Part shown: in pieces, positions 61,152 to 64,000 of the stretch
How the letters are laid out: the number at the start of each line of letters is the position of its first letter
Position numbering within the stretch: the stretch's first letter is position 1
NCBI GenBank assembly: GCA_020072585.1
Contig: JAIQGL010000030.1
Span: 62,001-126,000 of the forward strand
Length of the DNA stretch: 64,000 bases
Direction: 5' to 3'
Source: Terriglobia bacterium
GTDB lineage: Bacteria; Acidobacteriota; Terriglobia; Terriglobales; Acidobacteriaceae
Translations under genes and position numbers: made by a program
Notes under the pieces: generated by a model
The model's input: the letters and a program-made list of their open reading frames with translations, nothing else
Told to the model about the DNA's origin: nothing
Database searches by the model: none

Positions 61152-62819
61152 TTAACTCTTTGTCCTCCTTTGATGCGTACTGGGGATTTTCATGTCTTCC
61201 CGATACTTGGCCACGGTGCGCCGCGTGACCTGAATACCCTGGGATTGCAGCACACGGGTGATCTGATCGTCAGTCAGCGGGTGTGCCGGATCTTCTTCTT
61301 CGATCAATTTCTTCACGCGCCGCTTTAGAATCAGCAGTGAGGTGCCCGCGCCTTCCGGCCCCTGCACGCTCTCTGAAAAGAAGAAACGCAGCTCAAACAC
61401 ACCTTGTGAGGTATGCACATATTTGCTGGCAACCGCACGGCTGACCGTGGAAGGATGCACGCCAATTTCTTCAGCCACTTCCTTGATCATCATAGGCTTG
61501 AGCATGTCAATGCCCTGGTCAAGAAAATCGCGCTGGCGGCCAATGATGGCATAACAAACCTTCAGAATCGTCTGCCGCCTCTGCTCAATATTTTTGATGA
61601 GTTGAACGGCTGATTTGTAGCGTTCTTTTACATAAGACTTGACGTCTTTTTCCACGCCGCCATTCTGGTTCAGCATCTTGCGATACGTCGGGCTGACCCG
61701 CAGTTGCGGCAGATCTTCATCGTTCATCAGAACCAGATACTCGTCACCGTGTTTCACAAAGGCGACATCAGGCTCAATCAGCTTGGCTTCAGTTTTGTTG
61801 TAGCGAAGTCCCGGTTTGGGATCCAGCGTGCGGATAAACTCATGCGCCTGAATCACGGCATCCATGGGACGCGTGATGGCCTTGGCAATTTCCTTATACT
61901 GCTTGTTTTGCAGGAAGTGGAGTTGTTTGTCCACGATCTTGAGGGCGTCCTCAACTACCTGATCGTTTTCCGGATCGTCGGAGCCTTCCAGATCGCGCGT
62001 TTTAATAAGATGCTCAAGCTGGGCCATCAGGCACTCGCGCAAATCGCGCGCAGCCACGCCTACGGGATCGAGATGCTGAATCAGAGCAATCGCTTCCCGC
62101 AGATCGTCACGCGTGAACTGCAGTACCGGAGCAAACCCATTGTTCTTCTCTGCCGCTACTGCTTCCGGCGTTGGTTCGTGAGAAACCACCAATTCAAGAT
62201 GCGAAGGTTCAATGGCTTCTTGCGCGGGCGCTGGGTCTGAAGCCACAGCTACAGCCATTGTTTCCGATTCCTGAGAGGCCGCTACTCCCATCAATTCGTC
62301 TTCAGAGGCTGTGAGATAGCCTTCCTCATTCAGGTTCCCAATGACCAACTCGGCTGCCGCATAAACCGCGGGACGCACAGTGATGGAACCTAATTGCCAC
62401 ACCAGATGGTCAGTGAGTGTTCCTGGCTTGGATAAAAAATTTTCGAAGGAAGGCCGGTCAATCTCTTCCAGATCAGCAGAGTTGCGATAGCCAGGATCAA
62501 GATAGTCGCGGAAGAACGAGCCAAAATCTATCTCATCAAATGGGTCTTTTTTCTCGGCTTCAGGACCGGTTTCGTCTTTCTCCTTGATGTCCTTTGCGTC
62601 CTGGCGCTCGTGGGCCTCTTCGCGTCCGGCAACTTCATCCAGCAGTGGGACTGAGGAATCCAGTTCCTCCAGCACGGGGTTCTCCACCATCTCCGTGTTG
62701 ATCATCTCCTTGAGCTCCAGCTTGTTGAGCGCGAGCACGCTCACCATCTGTACCAGCCCTGGAGTGAGGATCTGCTTCTGAGAGACTCTCAGGTTCAGTT
62801 TGTTCTGGAGTAAAACCAT
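61152..62819 (-). CDS. rpoN: RNA polymerase sigma-54 factor
   Basis: This 555-aa protein has region I at the N-terminus (MVLLQNKLNLRVSQKQILTP), an acidic region II that is longer than usual with extra Glu/Ala/Pro-rich inserts (about 65-220), the core-binding domain, the HTH (KEVAEEIGVHPSTVSRAVAS KYV) and the RpoN box (TRRTVAKYRED). It directs transcription from -24/-12 promoters with bEBP activators. It lies between lptB and hpf on one strand, the usual genomic setting. Confidence 0.96.
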   Translation of the reverse strand: MVLLQNKLNLRVSQKQILTPGLVQMVSVLALNKLELKEMINTEMVENPVLEELDSSVPLLDEVAGREEAHERQDAKDIKEKDETGPEAEKKDPFDEIDFGSFFRDYLDPGYRNSADLEEIDRPSFENFLSKPGTLTDHLVWQLGSITVRPAVYAAAELVIGNLNEEGYLTASEDELMGVAASQESETMAVAVASDPAPAQEAIEPSHLELVVSHEPTPEAVAAEKNNGFAPVLQFTRDDLREAIALIQHLDPVGVAARDLRECLMAQLEHLIKTRDLEGSDDPENDQVVEDALKIVDKQLHFLQNKQYKEIAKAITRPMDAVIQAHEFIRTLDPKPGLRYNKTEAKLIEPDVAFVKHGDEYLVLMNDEDLPQLRVSPTYRKMLNQNGGVEKDVKSYVKERYKSAVQLIKNIEQRRQTILKVCYAIIGRQRDFLDQGIDMLKPMMIKEVAEEIGVHPSTVSRAVASKYVHTSQGVFELRFFFSESVQGPEGAGTSLLILKRRVKKLIEEEDPAHPLTDDQITRVLQSQGIQVTRRTVAKYREDMKIPSTHQRRTKS

Positions 62820-62900
62820 CCTGCTTCTTCTTGAATTCTACCTCGCCGGGCCGTGGCCCAAAAGAGTACCGTCGTAATTTTTACCTGTTTGTAATCTGTA

Positions 62901-63629
62901 TTAAACAAACGAAAAACTCTCTCCCAAATAAACTCGTTTCACTTCGGGATCATTGCCAAGTTGCTCAGGAGTACCAGTACGGAAAATGCGGCCTTCATTA
63001 ATGATGTAGGCGCGGTCCGTAACGGAAAGCGTCTCGCGCACATTGTGGTCCGTAATCAAAACGCCGATGCCGCTTCCCTTCAAATCAAAAATTATCTTCT
63101 GTAAATCAAGAACGGCAATCGGGTCAATGCCTGAAAAAGGTTCATCCAGAAGAATAAATTTAGGCGCAATGCACAGAGCCCGAGCAATCTCCACCCTGCG
63201 CCGTTCACCGCCTGAGAGTGCATATCCCATATTGTTGCGAATATGGCCCAGACCCAGTTCGTCAATCAACTGGTCACGCTTTCTGCGCCGCTCCTGCCAT
63301 GAGATAGGCTGCACTTCCAATACTGCCATAATGTTTTCTTCCACGGTCAGCTTGCGAAACACCGAGGGCTCCTGCGGAAGATAGCTGATGCCATAGTTGC
63401 GGGCGCGCAGGTACATGGGAGCATCAGAAATGTCCTGGCCGTCCACCAGAATGCGACCGCTATCCGGGGGCACCAGTCCCACGATCATATAAAAAGTTGT
63501 TGTTTTGCCTGCGCCATTGGGCCCCAGCAGCCCTACCACTTCAGCCTGATTGATGTGAAGACTGACGCCGTTTACTACCCTGCGCCCGCGGTACGATTTT
63601 GCGATTTCGTCCGTAGCCAGAGTCTGCAT
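62901..63629 (-). CDS. lptB: LPS export ABC transporter ATP-binding protein LptB
   Basis: This 242-aa protein has Walker A ([20 protein letters not shown]), Q-loop ([18 protein letters not shown]), signature ([16 protein letters not shown]), Walker B ([13 protein letters not shown]) and H-loop ([11 protein letters not shown]). It powers lipopolysaccharide extraction with LptFG and delivery via LptC/LptA. The ATG directly follows the stop of the upstream lptA-like gene. Confidence 0.95.
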   Translation of the reverse strand: MQTLATDEIAKSYRGRRVVNGVSLHINQAEVVGLLGPNGAGKTTTFYMIVGLVPPDSGRILVDGQDISDAPMYLRARNYGISYLPQEPSVFRKLTVEENIMAVLEVQPISWQERRRKRDQLIDELGLGHIRNNMGYALSGGERRRVEIARALCIAPKFILLDEPFSGIDPIAVLDLQKIIFDLKGSGIGVLITDHNVRETLSVTDRAYIINEGRIFRTGTPEQLGNDPEVKRVYLGESFSFV

Positions 63630-64000
63630 TTACTTCTTGCTCGCGTCTCGTGTCCTATCGGGAATCTGGGTTTGGGAGGTTTCTCCACCACCTACGAGCA
63701 CCCTACCATCGTGAGTAAAGAAAGTCAACGAATCACCCGAGATTTGGCCCCGTTCGGCATCAAAAATGCTAGGAGGCTGGCTCGGAGTACCGGTAAGCAC
63801 CATTTTCTCGTCGGCAGCCGTATAAACCAATCGAGTTCCGGAGGCCCTTCTGGCTCCCTGCTGGATCTTAATATCTCCTTGTGCTTCAATACGTTCCAGT
63901 TGACTGGCGCTCTGGTTTTCAGCCTGGCTCTTCTTCGGGAGAAGGATTACTTGAACCGTATCCGAAACTATGGTGGTCTCTTGTGCACGTACAATTACGT
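63630..64000 (-). CDS. lptA: LptA/OstA-like LPS transport protein, C-terminal part (N-terminus beyond window)
   Basis: The minus-strand frame is open from the window edge to the stop at 63630. It reads ...ERIEAQGDIKIQQGARRASG, TRLVYTAADEKMVLTGTPSQ, matching the OstA/LptA beta-jellyroll repeat (GDV.I.QG.R.A.G....Y......LTG.P). LptA bridges the periplasm to carry LPS to the outer membrane. It joins lptB without a gap. An LptC-LptA fusion cannot be excluded because the N-terminus is missing. Confidence 0.8.
   Translation of the reverse strand, partial: VIVRAQETTIVSDTVQVILLPKKSQAENQSASQLERIEAQGDIKIQQGARRASGTRLVYTAADEKMVLTGTPSQPPSIFDAERGQISGDSLTFFTHDGRVLVGGGETSQTQIPDRTRDASKK

Overview
The window looks like a chromosomal segment of a soil-type Acidobacteriota (Terriglobia/Koribacter-like) genome. 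The inference rests on very large secreted Ig-like and carboxypeptidase-regulatory-repeat proteins, a DUF2934 protein, a System I cytochrome c maturation cluster (CcmF/CcmH), LPS export genes (lptA-lptB) next to rpoN and a long-form hpf, and a dnaX-ybaB-recR operon. No 16S rRNA or other taxonomic marker is present, so the assignment is inference.

Layout. (1) 1-19.8 kb, minus strand: two consecutive giant secreted repeat proteins. The upstream one (about 4,140 aa) combines carboxypeptidase-regulatory-like repeats with many SbsA-like Ig repeats, and its 3' end is frameshifted by a 56-bp gap relative to an internal repeat copy. The downstream one runs off the left edge. (2) 20.6-27.1 kb, plus strand: a small Cys/Met/His-containing lipoprotein followed by a tightly packed CusC-CusB-CusA-type heavy-metal RND efflux operon. 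(3) 27.4-30.3 kb, minus: a di-heme cytochrome c/peroxidase-like exported protein with IPT/TIG domains and a C-terminal membrane hairpin. A gene-poor stretch with gene remnants follows. (4) 31.7-47.0 kb: a 15.3-kb integrative element in a tRNA-Glu(CTC) gene, bounded by 41-bp direct repeats. (5) 47.4-64 kb: housekeeping chromosome. It holds a DUF2934 protein, a single-domain response regulator, ccmF-ccmH and two CcmI-like/accessory genes, a SET-domain protein, a second response regulator, recR-ybaB-dnaX, a TetR/membrane-protein pair, a DJ-1/PfpI protein, a DUF899 protein, hpf, rpoN, lptB and the 3' end of lptA.

The element is the most unusual object. It carries a tyrosine recombinase, a putative excisionase, regulators (AT-hook/J-domain-like, zinc-ribbon, ParB-like, sigma-region-2-like, ribbon-helix-helix), a protein ending in a Hint (hedgehog/intein) domain, a tail-fibre-like protein, a lipoprotein moron, and an HK97-type head module (portal, HNH, major capsid, prohead protease). 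I find no terminase, tail tube, tape measure, lysis or replication gene. The content is that of a capsid-encoding phage satellite or a strongly reduced prophage. It has integrated through the 5' half of the tRNA gene, so the native tRNA promoter now lies orphaned beyond attR and the restored tRNA lies at the 3' end of the integrase gene.

The element looks more A+T-rich than its surroundings. Its rightward genes are mostly overlapping (ATGA/GTGA junctions), and leftward genes (integrase, zinc-ribbon, lipoprotein, RHH) interrupt them. Most other ORF-track entries are shadows on the opposite strand of the repeat proteins, the cytochrome or the housekeeping genes.
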